Assembly (NCBI RefSeq): GCF_900143255.1
Contig: NZ_FRDI01000008.1
Location: forward strand, 17,448 to 81,447
From: Desulfovibrio litoralis DSM 11393
GTDB taxonomy: Bacteria; Desulfobacterota; Desulfovibrionia; Desulfovibrionales; Desulfovibrionaceae
Length of the DNA stretch: 64,000 bases
Reading direction: 5' to 3'
In this document: positions 1 to 7,742 of the stretch, piece by piece
Numbering within the stretch: position 1 is the first letter of the stretch
How the letters are laid out: every line of letters begins with the position of its first letter
Notes under the pieces: model-generated
Told to the model about the DNA's origin: nothing
Databases searched by the model: none
The model's input: only the letters and a program-made list of their open reading frames with translations
Made by a program: the position numbers and the translations under genes

Positions 1-95
1 GGTAACTTGCGGGTAACAAGCAAGGCGTATATAGACTAATACTCATATAAAACAAACGCTTGTAAAACTTTAACGTGTCCCACCTTCTCCGCCAA
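1..95. repeat. Left copy of 95-bp prophage attachment repeat (attP-like)
   Basis: This is a perfect 95-bp match to 41397-41491 and may extend left of the window. Its last 17 bases (78-94, TCCCACCTTCTCCGCCA) look like the 3' end of a tRNA-Ser: half T-stem, acceptor strand, discriminator G and CCA. The sequence before them cannot form the 5' side of a T-arm, so no tRNA is present in either copy. The simplest reading is that 78-94 is the crossover core and the shared upstream part is phage right-end DNA. This copy would then be attP rather than attL. Confidence 0.85.
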
Positions 96-325
96 CTATA
101 AGATTTAATAAAAATTATAAAGAGTCATAACGAAAGATTAACCAAGTAAACGCCTATCTTTTAAGAGCAAGAAAGAGCTAGGAAGAGTTGAGAAAGTTAT
201 AGACAGCCAAGCAATTTATAGGGTAACTTTAAGGGTAACAGAAATATTACCTAAAAAGTTACCCTTATCTTTTGTGAAAAATATCGAAATATTAAAGGTT
301 TATAAAGTTTATAATGCTGGGTAAC
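11..325. promoter_or_regulatory. Cluster of GGGTAAC arm-type sites (probable integrase/Xis binding)
   Basis: The heptamer GGGTAAC occurs at 11-17, 221-227, 233-239 and 319-325, and inverted at 258-264. More copies lie at the other end of the element: 41262-41268, 41396-41402 and 41407-41413. A 7-mer is expected far less than once per strand in 350 bp. Tyrosine integrases of lambda and P4 type bind short repeated arm sites on both sides of the core. The stretch 96-355 holds no gene; it carries these sites and the integrase leader. Confidence 0.5.
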
Positions 326-355
326 TAAAACAATTGAGTTGTCGAGGGTTTAGTT

Positions 356-1537
356 ATGGCACTAACAGAAAAAGAAATAAGTTCTTTGAAGCCCAAAGAA
401 AAGCTTTATCGTAAAGTAGACAAAGATAATTTATTTATTGAGGTTCCGCCTTCAGGTAAAAAACGTTGGCGGTTTCGTTTTCGTTTTAAGGGTAAGGATC
501 AAGGCGTGTCTATTGGCATTTATCCTGAAATATCTTTAAAAGATGCTCGTTTAAAGGCTCATGAATTTAAAACAATGCTTTTAAACGGCGAAAACCCAGC
601 AGATAGAAATAAAAAGAAAGCAAGCGAATATACTTTTAAAGATATTGCAGTAGAGTTTTTTGAAAATAATGCCCACAGGGTAACTCAAAATTATAAAGAA
701 GATACTTTTAACCGCATTCAAAACCATGTATTCCCATTTATTGGCGATATGCCTATTGATACCATCACGGTACATCATATAATTGAGCTATTAAAGCAAA
801 TGGAACGGCTTAAGATTTTAGAAACAGCTAAAAGAATGCGTCAAAAAATAGCGGAAATATTCAGGTATGCTATTGTCTTGCGTTTATGTGATCACAACCC
901 CGCAGCCGATTTACAAGGGCTTATCCCCCCACCCGTTAAAAAACATTATGCCACTATCACAGATGAAAAAGAAATAGCCCATTTGTTAAGGGCTATAGAA
1001 AATTATCACGGTTACGCAGGTACAAAATTAGCTTTAAAGATAGCCCCTTATATTTTTGTTCGCCCTGATGAACTGGCGGGAGCTGAATGGTCTGAAATTG
1101 ATTTTGAAAAAGCTGAATGGCGTATACCGGCTGAAAAAATGAAAATGAAACAGACGCACATTGTGCCTTTAGCACGGCAAGTTGTGGAGCTATTTCAAGA
1201 AGCGAGAGAAATATCACGCAGTCAATATTGCTTCCCCTCGCTTAGAAGTCAAAAAAGAAGAATTACCCCTGATGCTTTGAGAATGGCACTCAGAACATTA
1301 GGGGTAACTAAAGAAGAACTTACTACTCATGGTTTTAGGGCTATGGCTTCAACCCTGCTTAATGAGCAGGGTTACAACAGAGATTGGATTGAGCGTCAGC
1401 TGGCACATGGAGAGCGGAACTCTGTTCGCTCAGCTTATAATCATGCTGAATTTTTGAACGAAAGGCGGAAAATGATGCAAGACTGGGCGGATTATCTGGA
1501 CAATCTGAGAGATACTCTAGGTATTGGTCATAAATAG
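356..1537 (+). CDS. int: P4-type tyrosine integrase
   Basis: This 393-residue site-specific recombinase would integrate and excise the prophage. The N-terminus (about 1-90) matches the DUF4102/P4-integrase arm-binding domain. A SAM-like core-binding domain follows at about 95-185, then the catalytic domain. The visible catalytic set is R236 (in FVRPDELAG), a lysine near 263-265, H325-x-x-R328 (HGFR), H351 and nucleophile Y361 in AYNHAEF. Integrases of this group commonly use tRNA 3' ends, which fits the tRNA-like core in the flanking repeat. A GAGGG about nine bases before ATG 356 supports the start. Its 3' end overlaps the opposing excisionase-like gene by about 180 bp, so the two would interfere if transcribed together. 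Confidence 0.93.
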   Translation: MALTEKEISSLKPKEKLYRKVDKDNLFIEVPPSGKKRWRFRFRFKGKDQGVSIGIYPEISLKDARLKAHEFKTMLLNGENPADRNKKKASEYTFKDIAVEFFENNAHRVTQNYKEDTFNRIQNHVFPFIGDMPIDTITVHHIIELLKQMERLKILETAKRMRQKIAEIFRYAIVLRLCDHNPAADLQGLIPPPVKKHYATITDEKEIAHLLRAIENYHGYAGTKLALKIAPYIFVRPDELAGAEWSEIDFEKAEWRIPAEKMKMKQTHIVPLARQVVELFQEAREISRSQYCFPSLRSQKRRITPDALRMALRTLGVTKEELTTHGFRAMASTLLNEQGYNRDWIERQLAHGERNSVRSAYNHAEFLNERRKMMQDWADYLDNLRDTLGIGHK

Positions 1538-1685
1538 CCAAGTCGTTTTTTCTTAGAAAAGAAGAACGCCCAATTTTTATATAATTGGGGAACTGGTCTT
1601 TTTTTATCAAGGTTCTTATTTTTGAGACTGATATTTTATAGACTTTTGAGACTTCTTCCAAAGTAAACATTTTTTGTTCTGTCAT
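1359..1685 (-). CDS. Excisionase-like small helix-turn-helix protein
   Basis: The protein has 108 residues. Residues 4-55 resemble the MerR/HTH_17 fold of excisionases and AlpA-like regulators (EEVSKVYKISVSKIRTLIKK, then an FLRKNDL wing). The position next to, and facing, int fits a recombination directionality factor or a regulator of int. The C-terminal half (after about 60) lies antisense to the integrase 3' end and looks unconstrained, so only the first part may be functional. It is the last gene of the leftward early operon, which would supply Xis during induction. Confidence 0.6.
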   Translation of the reverse strand: MTEQKMFTLEEVSKVYKISVSKIRTLIKKDQFPNYIKIGRSSFLRKNDLAIYDQYLEYLSDCPDNPPSLASFSAFRSKIQHDYKLSEQSSALHVPADAQSNLCCNPAH

Positions 1686-1687
1686 GG

Positions 1688-1912
1688 TTATTCTTTCGCC
1701 TCTTCATATTTTCTTTCTGCGTCTTTAAGTGCTTTTTCATAGAAAGGGATAGCCTCTTGTTGTGTTATAAGAGAAAACACACCAACTGTTATATTATTTT
1801 CGTCTTTAATTTCAGACACCAATATATCAATTCCTTCTTCACTTATTTTTTTTACAACATTAGATAATGCATTTTTTAAAATTTTTGCGAGTAATAGGCT
1901 GTTAGTTTCCAT
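1688..1912 (-). CDS. Small phage protein of unknown function
   Basis: This is a 74-residue protein I do not recognise. It has a probable amphipathic N-terminal helix, a central beta-rich stretch (IDILVSEIKDENNITVGVFS) and a charged C-terminal helix (EKALKDAERKYEEAKE). It sits 2 bp upstream of the excisionase-like gene in the same leftward operon, so it is co-transcribed and could be a small accessory or inhibitor protein. The tight spacing supports real coding. Confidence 0.55.
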   Translation of the reverse strand: METNSLLLAKILKNALSNVVKKISEEGIDILVSEIKDENNITVGVFSLITQQEAIPFYEKALKDAERKYEEAKE

Positions 1913-1927
1913 GCTATTTCCTTCTTA

Positions 1928-2281
1928 TTAAACTATTTTACCACCGTGGCGGTGTGGGCGTGTTTTATTAGTCTTGTGTTTTGTGGCGATACAACTTTCT
2001 AACGGCAGATTTAAAAAGCCCGCTAGGTCAAATATTCTAAGCACAGCATCAGCGAGTTCTTCAGTAAACATTAATTTAGCAGGAATATTAAAATCACCGC
2101 CCACTAATACAGTTGAAGACCTGTAAACTTCTAAAGCTTCAGATAATTCAGAGTGCATTAAAGATATTTGAGTCGGGATAAAGTAAGGTGAGAGCTTGCT
2201 TAAATCTTCTCTGTCTATGTCATCATACCAGCCTTTTTCTACTGCTAATTTGTGGACTTCGGCGGGAGTTGGGATATTCAT
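1928..2281 (-). CDS. MazG-like nucleotide pyrophosphohydrolase
   Basis: This 117-residue all-alpha NTP-pyrophosphatase candidate shows the MazG/dUTPase-like signature: helix LMHSELSEALEVYR with the EL-SEA-E metal-binding pattern, then EELADAVLRIFDLAG with E and D ligands, and a C-terminal KHKTNKTRPHRHGGK segment seen in phage members. Such enzymes hydrolyse (d)NTPs to monophosphates; in phages they are thought to modulate nucleotide pools or alarmone signalling. The start overlaps the stop of the upstream small gene by 4 bp (ATGA), indicating translational coupling. Substrate cannot be inferred. Confidence 0.75.
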   Translation of the reverse strand: MNIPTPAEVHKLAVEKGWYDDIDREDLSKLSPYFIPTQISLMHSELSEALEVYRSSTVLVGGDFNIPAKLMFTEELADAVLRIFDLAGFLNLPLESCIATKHKTNKTRPHRHGGKIV

Positions 2282-2493
2282 GATTTATCCTTTATTTTTT
2301 TACCCCTGATGTGAAAACAAAAGGGGCATTCTTTTAATCTGTTGACTGTTCCGCACTTTTCGCAGGCTTTAGCCTTTAAGCCGTCGGACAGTTTAGCCAT
2401 TTTACAAGAGCCATTAATTAAGGCGAAGTTCTTTGGTTTAAACTTCGCCTTTTGATTTGGGCTATCGCCTGAATTATTGGATTGGTTGGTCAT
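2278..2493 (-). CDS. Small zinc-ribbon protein
   Basis: This 71-residue protein contains CEKCGTVNRLKECPFC, a CxxC-x9-CxxC zinc-ribbon knuckle, at about 43-58. A Lys/Asn-rich N-terminus precedes it and a basic tail follows. It overlaps both neighbours (4 bp downstream, 20 bp upstream), so it belongs to a tightly packed early operon. Function is unknown; small zinc ribbons in such operons often bind nucleic acid or a host protein. Confidence 0.6.
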   Translation of the reverse strand: MTNQSNNSGDSPNQKAKFKPKNFALINGSCKMAKLSDGLKAKACEKCGTVNRLKECPFCFHIRGKKIKDKS

Positions 2494-3298
2494 CGTCTGG
2501 GCTTTGTCCTGCTAGGTCGTCATTCATTGGAATTTCGGTAAAATCGGCATCGTGAACTTCTTCGTTATTTTCGTCATTATCCGTTTTAGCTTCTTCACTT
2601 TCACTGACGGCGGTTATTGCCAAAATTTCTTGAGGCGGTGGCGGGGTATTTGTTTTTTTATTGAGAGGTAAAGGAATTTGCATACACTTTTCTTCATCTG
2701 TCATTGGTCTACGCTTGACAATGTCATGAGGTGGGTTTGCATCAGTCCAGACCATTTCATTTGTGTTAAAATCTGCTACCAGATCACAAAAGATTTCACG
2801 CTCTTCTTTACCGGTTAAATAGAGTCTTGAAGCTGATTTAGCATTTGTCTCATGCCCTTCAATTTGTCTTTTGAATTGCTTACGAATGCCGTCAAGTTCG
2901 CTTTCAAGCCTTGATATATTTGACAACGCTTCCGCCATTTCTTGACCGTATTCTAGCTTTTCTGTGTCGTTTAAGTCTTGGGTTACGGTTATTGTTTCGC
3001 TTCTTAAAAAATGGGCATCGTGTTTAAAGGGTTTAGCTTCCGTAGTTTCTGGAGCTTCTTCTAGGGGTTCGGTTGCCTGTTTTTGAGTTTCTGTTTCCTT
3101 TTCAAAACCGTGTTTTATAAAACCCTTTTGGTCATAAAGCCATTCCGGCAACTCAATAGTTGTTATTTCGCCCTCTATACCGATAAAATCTATTTGGCTA
3201 AGCGGTAACCATTCTTCAACGCCACAACAATCAACAAGCATTGCTTCATCTGTTATTTTTAGTATTGTAGCTTTAATAAAAGTCATTTCACCTGACAT
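2474..3298 (-). CDS. Phage early protein with coiled coil, unknown function
   Basis: The protein has 274 residues. Residues 1-60 form a small beta-rich domain (FIKATILKITDEAMLVDCCGVEEWLPLSQ). Residues 60-95 are Glu/Thr-rich linker, about 115-150 is a predicted coiled coil (ALSNISRLESELDGIRKQFKRQIEG), and the tail is acidic and Pro-rich. I recognise no catalytic motif. It lies next to DUF1351 and RecT-like genes, so a role in recombination or nucleoid interaction is plausible but inferred only from position. Confidence 0.55.
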   Translation of the reverse strand: MSGEMTFIKATILKITDEAMLVDCCGVEEWLPLSQIDFIGIEGEITTIELPEWLYDQKGFIKHGFEKETETQKQATEPLEEAPETTEAKPFKHDAHFLRSETITVTQDLNDTEKLEYGQEMAEALSNISRLESELDGIRKQFKRQIEGHETNAKSASRLYLTGKEEREIFCDLVADFNTNEMVWTDANPPHDIVKRRPMTDEEKCMQIPLPLNKKTNTPPPPQEILAITAVSESEEAKTDNDENNEEVHDADFTEIPMNDDLAGQSPDDDQPIQ

Positions 3299-3310
3299 AT
3301 TAAACTCCTT

Positions 3311-4234
3311 TTATTCAACCACTGCTGAACACTTAAGACAAAGGCGTTTTAGCTCTTGATAAAGAGCCGCTACTTTTTCGCTATTTGATGTTGAGTATTC
3401 AGCAGTAATTGTTAGTTTTTTAGTTGTTAAAAGTTTAATGCCAGCTTCTTCTAAAGTTTTCACCTGTGAAACTGGTTGTGGTTCTGGTTTAGGTGCTTCT
3501 TTTTCAGCAAGCGTAATTGTTAACTGGTTAGCCTCTTTAGGCATACCGCCTTGAACTGCTTTTTTGTTGTTTTCAAATATTAAGCGTATGTTTTTTGAAA
3601 TTTCAGCAAGGCTTAAGTTTGGGTCTTGAAGGTGGCTAAAGAGTCTAAAAGCTAATGGCGTATCAAATTCTATAGCCAGTTTTTGAATTTCGTTGTTTAT
3701 AAACTCTATTCTGTCGTTTTTTGCGTTTTCAGCCAGTTTTTTAAGCTCTTGTTCTTTTTTATAAGCCGTGATTATTTCAAGAATTTCGCCTTTAATATGA
3801 AGAAGCTTTGTTGTTTTATTCAGCCATTCGGGTTTAATATTGATTGTAAGCTCTGGCGTGTTTTCTTCTGTTTTAAAGCGTTCAATTTCAGCTAAAACAG
3901 CTTTACGCTTTTCTTCTCGCTCTTTTTCAATATAAACCTGAACTTGAGTGTCTAACTCTTCACGAGTTGTTTTAAAGATAGAGATTATTTCTTTAATTTG
4001 GAGTTCAAATTCTAAAATAGGCAAAGAGACCTGTTTGACAAGTTCTTTGCGTTTATCGTCTATTTCTCTCGCTACCTTGTTTAGCTCTGCCATGTCTTTT
4101 TTAATTTCTGTAACTTGGTCTTCTGTTACAACTAGCCCATTGTATTTTTCTACAAAAGATAACGCCCAGTTTTTAAGCTGGGCGTAATTTGTGGAGACTT
4201 GGGGGAGCGTCTCTATTTTTGCTGAAACTTCCAT
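3311..4234 (-). CDS. DUF1351 family phage protein
   Basis: The protein has 307 residues. Residues 1-200 match the DUF1351 pattern found in phage recombination modules: a helical, Lys/Glu-rich protein beginning with a short beta segment and the run VTEDQVTEIKKDMAELNKVAREIDDKRKELVKQ (quoted as a region, residues about 38-70). A Pro-rich linker (about 240-265) leads to a small C-terminal domain (LTITAEYSTSNSEKVAALYQELKR). The gene ends next to a RecT-like gene and a PD-(D/E)XK nuclease, as DUF1351 genes commonly do. The biochemical role is not established. Confidence 0.75.
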   Translation of the reverse strand: MEVSAKIETLPQVSTNYAQLKNWALSFVEKYNGLVVTEDQVTEIKKDMAELNKVAREIDDKRKELVKQVSLPILEFELQIKEIISIFKTTREELDTQVQVYIEKEREEKRKAVLAEIERFKTEENTPELTINIKPEWLNKTTKLLHIKGEILEIITAYKKEQELKKLAENAKNDRIEFINNEIQKLAIEFDTPLAFRLFSHLQDPNLSLAEISKNIRLIFENNKKAVQGGMPKEANQLTITLAEKEAPKPEPQPVSQVKTLEEAGIKLLTTKKLTITAEYSTSNSEKVAALYQELKRLCLKCSAVVE

Positions 4235-4446
4235 TATTTTTCCATCTCCTGTTTCTGAATTAAAAGCATTCTGTCTAAATCCTCTCCTGTTAATCTGTAA
4301 TAATATTCATCATCGCAGAGAGAGCAAATTAACGAAGCTCTATAAATAGAGTTATTAAAAAACGAAATTGGGACATCATCTTCGTTGTCGCAAAATGGAC
4401 ACTTCACCGTTACAGCAAGCTTTGTATCTATTAACGGTTTAGTCAT
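4234..4446 (-). CDS. Small zinc-binding phage protein
   Basis: This 70-residue protein has two CxxC knuckles (CPFC near 15-18 and CSLC near 41-44), forming a likely four-Cys zinc site, with an acidic C-terminal helix. The stop shares a base with the start of the DUF1351 gene, and it sits 11 bp below the RecT-like gene, so it is part of the recombination operon. No enzyme motif is visible. Confidence 0.6.
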   Translation of the reverse strand: MTKPLIDTKLAVTVKCPFCDNEDDVPISFFNNSIYRASLICSLCDDEYYYRLTGEDLDRMLLIQKQEMEK

Positions 4447-4457
4447 TATTTACCGCC

Positions 4458-5537
4458 TTAAAAGTCTGGGTTATCGCCATCAAAAGCAGGACAACCAGCC
4501 CGACAAGATTTAGAAGCACAATCAAGTTCATTTACTTGTTTTGTCCATTCAGTATTTGGACAAAGTATCATGTTGATATTGTCTTTTTCAGGTTCGGTGG
4601 TTTGTTCTTTTGGGGCTTGTGTCTGGGTCTGGGTTGATTTAGGAGTTTTCTTTTCAGATTGTTTAGGGGGTAAAGGTGGCGTTGTTGGCTCTGGTTCTTG
4701 GGATAAAGGGGTTTGAACTGCTTCTAATTCCACTATCTTTACCTGGTTAAAATCACTAGAACTTATTGTATTAACTTCGTTATTCGCAACAACTTCATAA
4801 GTATCAGTTACGTCTATGACTTCATGTTCAGATTGTAAGCCCATTAAAAGCTCTGGGGCGTACATCTTGCCGAAGAAAGAAGCGGCTCTATATCTTAACA
4901 TTAGTTCGGGCATAGTCTGCCACTTTGAACCGTTTTTTTGATACCAACCTTCAAGCACCGCCATTTTCATAGAAATAGTTGGAGACTCAAGCTTAACGCC
5001 TGTTTTTTGGTCTGTAGCCCACGCCTTACAACAAATGTTTTGTATTTTAAGTTCTTTTTCTACTTTATTGCTTTGTCTTTGACCGTTTGGGCTAGTTCCC
5101 CAAACTGTTTCTTGATATTTAACAACTTCTTCGCCCATATCAATTAATTCAAATCTTAAGGGCGTGAATTTTCCGCTAGAGTTAATAAAGGCAATAATGG
5201 AAGTCGCAGACCAAGCGGGCTTACCTTCTACTATATAAAGGTTTTGCATAACCATTAACGGATCCGCTTTCATTCTGTTAGCCATATTTAAAGCGATAAT
5301 ACAGTTAGGAAGAGCGGTTTTATTAATTACTTCTCTTTTTGTTGTTTTATCAACCACAATGTTTCGATATTGAGCAGGAACTAAGCTTGAATCAGATAGC
5401 ATTTTAGCAATGCGTTGCATCATTTCAAAGCCTTTTGTACTGTTAAAGCCAATTTCAACACTATCATTGTTAGCAACTATATTATTTTGTAACTGTGCAA
5501 TGTTTGTTGTTTGCATATCTGTTTGAGCTTGAGACAT
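4458..5537 (-). CDS. recT: RecT-like single-strand annealing protein
   Basis: This 359-residue protein resembles the phage RecT-type annealing proteins. It has the helix NSTKGFEMMQRIAKMLSDSS, then PNCIIALNMANRMKADPLMVMQNLYIVEGKPAWSA (region about 75-115), and the conserved tail MPELMLRYRAASFFGKMYAPELLMGLQSEHEV. These proteins anneal complementary ssDNA during phage replication and recombination. The C-terminal 110 residues are a Pro/Gln/Thr-rich linker ending in a Cys-containing knob (CASKSCRAGCPAFDGD), perhaps a metal site or partner-binding tip. The adjacent exonuclease gene completes a lambda-Red-like pair. Confidence 0.8.
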   Translation of the reverse strand: MSQAQTDMQTTNIAQLQNNIVANNDSVEIGFNSTKGFEMMQRIAKMLSDSSLVPAQYRNIVVDKTTKREVINKTALPNCIIALNMANRMKADPLMVMQNLYIVEGKPAWSATSIIAFINSSGKFTPLRFELIDMGEEVVKYQETVWGTSPNGQRQSNKVEKELKIQNICCKAWATDQKTGVKLESPTISMKMAVLEGWYQKNGSKWQTMPELMLRYRAASFFGKMYAPELLMGLQSEHEVIDVTDTYEVVANNEVNTISSSDFNQVKIVELEAVQTPLSQEPEPTTPPLPPKQSEKKTPKSTQTQTQAPKEQTTEPEKDNINMILCPNTEWTKQVNELDCASKSCRAGCPAFDGDNPDF

Positions 5538-5550
5538 ATAAAAAACCTCT

Positions 5551-6384
5551 TTATTTACTGGTACAGGTTAAAAAGTTTGGGCAGTATTTAACATGACACA
5601 TCATGCTTTTTGGATTGCCGTAAAAAATACCGCTATGCAGGACATTAGAAGCGTGAGTTAAAACACCTTTTTCAAGGCTATTACCAATTAAAACATCTTT
5701 AGCATTTTTAACGGTGCCGATACCGATACGTTGAGCTTTAGCGGTAGCCCCTGTTTGCATACCGATAATCAAGGCGGGGGCTGTTAAATCACAACCCAAG
5801 GCATGAGCGGTTAAAAGTTCGTAAACGGCGAGTTGTGTTTTATGCCCGCTTGTTTTTACTGTTCCGTCAGCACTAACGGCAGTTTTACCCGTTTTTACGT
5901 CAATAATGCCGATATTCTCAAATTCATCTTGATATACTCTATCAGTCGTACCAGTTAAAATTATACCTAAATCGCTAATTAACAAGTCAGGGCAAGTTAA
6001 TTCAACCGCTAAATATTTTAGAGTTCTTGCGTATTCGTTACAATATTTTGTAACCAGCGGTTTAGTTATTTTTTCTAGGTCAGCTTGGGTTAGTTCTTCA
6101 AACTTGATTTCATCTTTTGGTTGCCATATTTCTTCAACAGCAACACCCACGGCATCATCAACGCTTATTTCTTGTAAATTTAAAACGCCTAAGTCAAAAG
6201 CGGCTGTTCCTTTATGGATTGCCGTTCCGAGTAAGGCTATTTCTGTTTTTGGTAGGTATTTTTTATAAATATTTTTAGACTCCCAACGGCGGGGACAGTC
6301 TAATAAATCAGGTAAAGAAGAAGCCCTAAGGCGAATTGCGTTAGGGCTTTCGGTTATCACTTGTCTTTCTGTATCTAGCAACAT
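5551..6384 (-). CDS. PD-(D/E)XK exonuclease (Cas4/RecB-like) of the phage recombination pair
   Basis: I place the start at ATG 6384 (MLLDTERQ), giving 277 residues; a longer frame to 6447 would run deep into the upstream gene. Visible motifs are LLDCPRRWE near 27-34, GTAIHKGT, a central TGTTDRVYQ, the catalytic IIDVKTGK and a QLAVYE helix, together matching RecB/Cas4-type nucleases. C30 and three C-terminal cysteines (263, 268, 274) could hold an iron-sulfur cluster as in Cas4 and AddB. It would resect double-strand ends so that the RecT-like partner can load. The start overlaps the upstream stop by 10 bp. Confidence 0.82.
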   Translation of the reverse strand: MLLDTERQVITESPNAIRLRASSLPDLLDCPRRWESKNIYKKYLPKTEIALLGTAIHKGTAAFDLGVLNLQEISVDDAVGVAVEEIWQPKDEIKFEELTQADLEKITKPLVTKYCNEYARTLKYLAVELTCPDLLISDLGIILTGTTDRVYQDEFENIGIIDVKTGKTAVSADGTVKTSGHKTQLAVYELLTAHALGCDLTAPALIIGMQTGATAKAQRIGIGTVKNAKDVLIGNSLEKGVLTHASNVLHSGIFYGNPKSMMCHVKYCPNFLTCTSK

Positions 6385-6836
6385 TCGCAAAACTCCATAT
6401 CGGGACAACGTAAAAAGATTAATGTATTTATACTTAGCGGTTCGCAAGATTCAAACCATTTTTGAGAATAACGCCCTTTGTAAAAAGTTTTATCGCCGGA
6501 TATTTTAATATCTTCGAGCATATCAATTATATAATCGGCTGTCGGGTTATCTTCCGGCTGTAAGAACCGACAAAACTTTCCGCAGGCTTTTGCAAAATTA
6601 AAGTTTTGCTCTTCTTCATATTCTTCAAGAGCAAATTCTTTTAATTCTTCTGTTTCGAGAACTTCACAATTTTTAAACCACTTTTGAGTAGCTTCGCCTA
6701 AAAAGGCATATTGATCATTTTTATACCTAATCGCTTCTAAAGTATCATAAACGGCTTGTTCGCCCTCGTGGTCAATAAATTTACATAGACAGCCCAAGGA
6801 CTCGTCAATTCTTACATCAAACACATCGTAGCTCAC
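6375..6836 (-). CDS. Phage early protein of unknown function
   Basis: This 153-residue, acidic, Cys-rich protein is unfamiliar. Two segments look like a repeated module: YAFLGEATQKWFKNCEVLETEEL and TFYKGRYSQKWFESCEPLSINTL, each preceded by an acidic helix. This suggests internal duplication of about 75 residues. The ending CCPDMEFCECC-like cluster (cysteines in the last 12 residues) could bind metal. It overlaps the genes on both sides (10 and 20 bp), so it is a genuine operon member. Confidence 0.55.
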   Translation of the reverse strand: MSYDVFDVRIDESLGCLCKFIDHEGEQAVYDTLEAIRYKNDQYAFLGEATQKWFKNCEVLETEELKEFALEEYEEEQNFNFAKACGKFCRFLQPEDNPTADYIIDMLEDIKISGDKTFYKGRYSQKWFESCEPLSINTLIFLRCPDMEFCECC

Positions 6837-7032
6837 TAGCTATTCTCCTTGAATAAATTTCTCTTTCGTAAGGGTTTATAAATTCCAAAAGCTCTGTATC
6901 ATTCGTTTGTTTCGCCTGTTTTAAACAAAGTAAAATATATTTATGGATTGTTTTTAAGCTCGCTAGCTCTGAACAAAGCGAGTTTATATATAAGTTATCT
7001 ACCCGCTTTTTTATAAATTCTTGCTTGGTCAT
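6817..7032 (-). CDS. First gene of the leftward early operon, unknown function
   Basis: This 71-residue, mostly helical, basic protein begins MTKQEFIKKRVDNLYINSL. No domain is recognised. It is the promoter-proximal gene of the operon running to the excisionase-like gene, and lies about 675 bp downstream of the best candidate promoter. Its 3' end overlaps the next gene by 20 bp. A GGG about nine bases before ATG 7032 is the only Shine-Dalgarno-like match. Confidence 0.5.
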   Translation of the reverse strand: MTKQEFIKKRVDNLYINSLCSELASLKTIHKYILLCLKQAKQTNDTELLEFINPYEREIYSRRIASELRCV

Positions 7033-7367
7033 AAGTACCCGCTTTTTTTAAGGTTAAAGTTTTAATTTAACTTTTTGTTTTGTGCTGGGAATAAAAAGAC
7101 ACTCACAGCACATTTAAAAAATTAAAATTTGCATATTTTCCGCTCCGGCTTGTTCTAAACGCATTGGGATTTTATTCCGTACAACGCCTAGATAGGGCTT
7201 TCTTCGCTCTGATTTTCAAAGATTTAAAGAGTGATAAATTGTAGGCGGGAACTAATAGAACATTGGGTTATCCAACACCCGCCTACTTCGCCTCAGCCAA
7301 TAAATACAACTAATAGTAAGAAAGACTTCCCTGATTATTTCTAAACAGAGATGTTAAAAGGTTAAGT

Positions 7368-7484
7368 TTAAAGGTTATTTAAAAACAAAGCCTCTAGTTG
7401 ATAGAGAGGGTCATCGTCATGGTGCAGTAACCACAACATTTTTGCTAAAGTGTCGCTGAGCCTTTTAGCTTCTCGCTCTCCGGT
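7368..7484 (-). other. Short open stretch, possible gene remnant
   Basis: Read leftward, 38 codons are open from just after a TAG (7485-7487) to TAA (7368-7370). They read like real protein (EAKRLSDTLAKMLWLLHH, then an acidic segment and LEALFLNNL). The only ATG inside leaves 23 residues. Either it is a degraded small early gene or chance. It lies in the otherwise gene-free leader. Confidence 0.2.
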
Positions 7485-7713
7485 CTATTGCGTTATCTTT
7501 AGCGAAAATTTAATCTTTAATTTGAGTTAAGACCTCGCTTAAACCGTTGTAAGCTGTCCCAGCAATGTTGGCGTTTAGTTCAAAACGGTTATCCAACACC
7601 CCTTTCGGCTGCCCGTGTAAAAGCTTTTTGAGGTAACAATTAACAAGCTAGCTATATTGCTACTTCTATTCGTAAATATTCTTTCGCAAGCTTTCTTGTT
7701 CGTTGTTGAGCTA

Positions 7714-7742
7714 AATATATTTCATTTTGAAATGTATTTCAA
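7714..7742 (-). promoter_or_regulatory. Candidate early leftward promoter (PL)
   Basis: Read on the minus strand: -35 TTGAAA (7737-7742), a 17-nt spacer and -10 TATATT (7714-7719), with start expected near 7707. It points at the recombination operon and lies beyond the terminator of the repressor operon, so that operon needs a promoter here. A palindrome occupies the spacer, as expected for repressor occlusion. Confidence 0.5.

Noticed and set aside
1-95. A complete tRNA gene inside the attachment repeat
   Set aside because: Only the last 17 bases look like a tRNA-Ser 3' end. The preceding bases do not pair to form a T-arm, and no D- or anticodon-arm is present in either copy.
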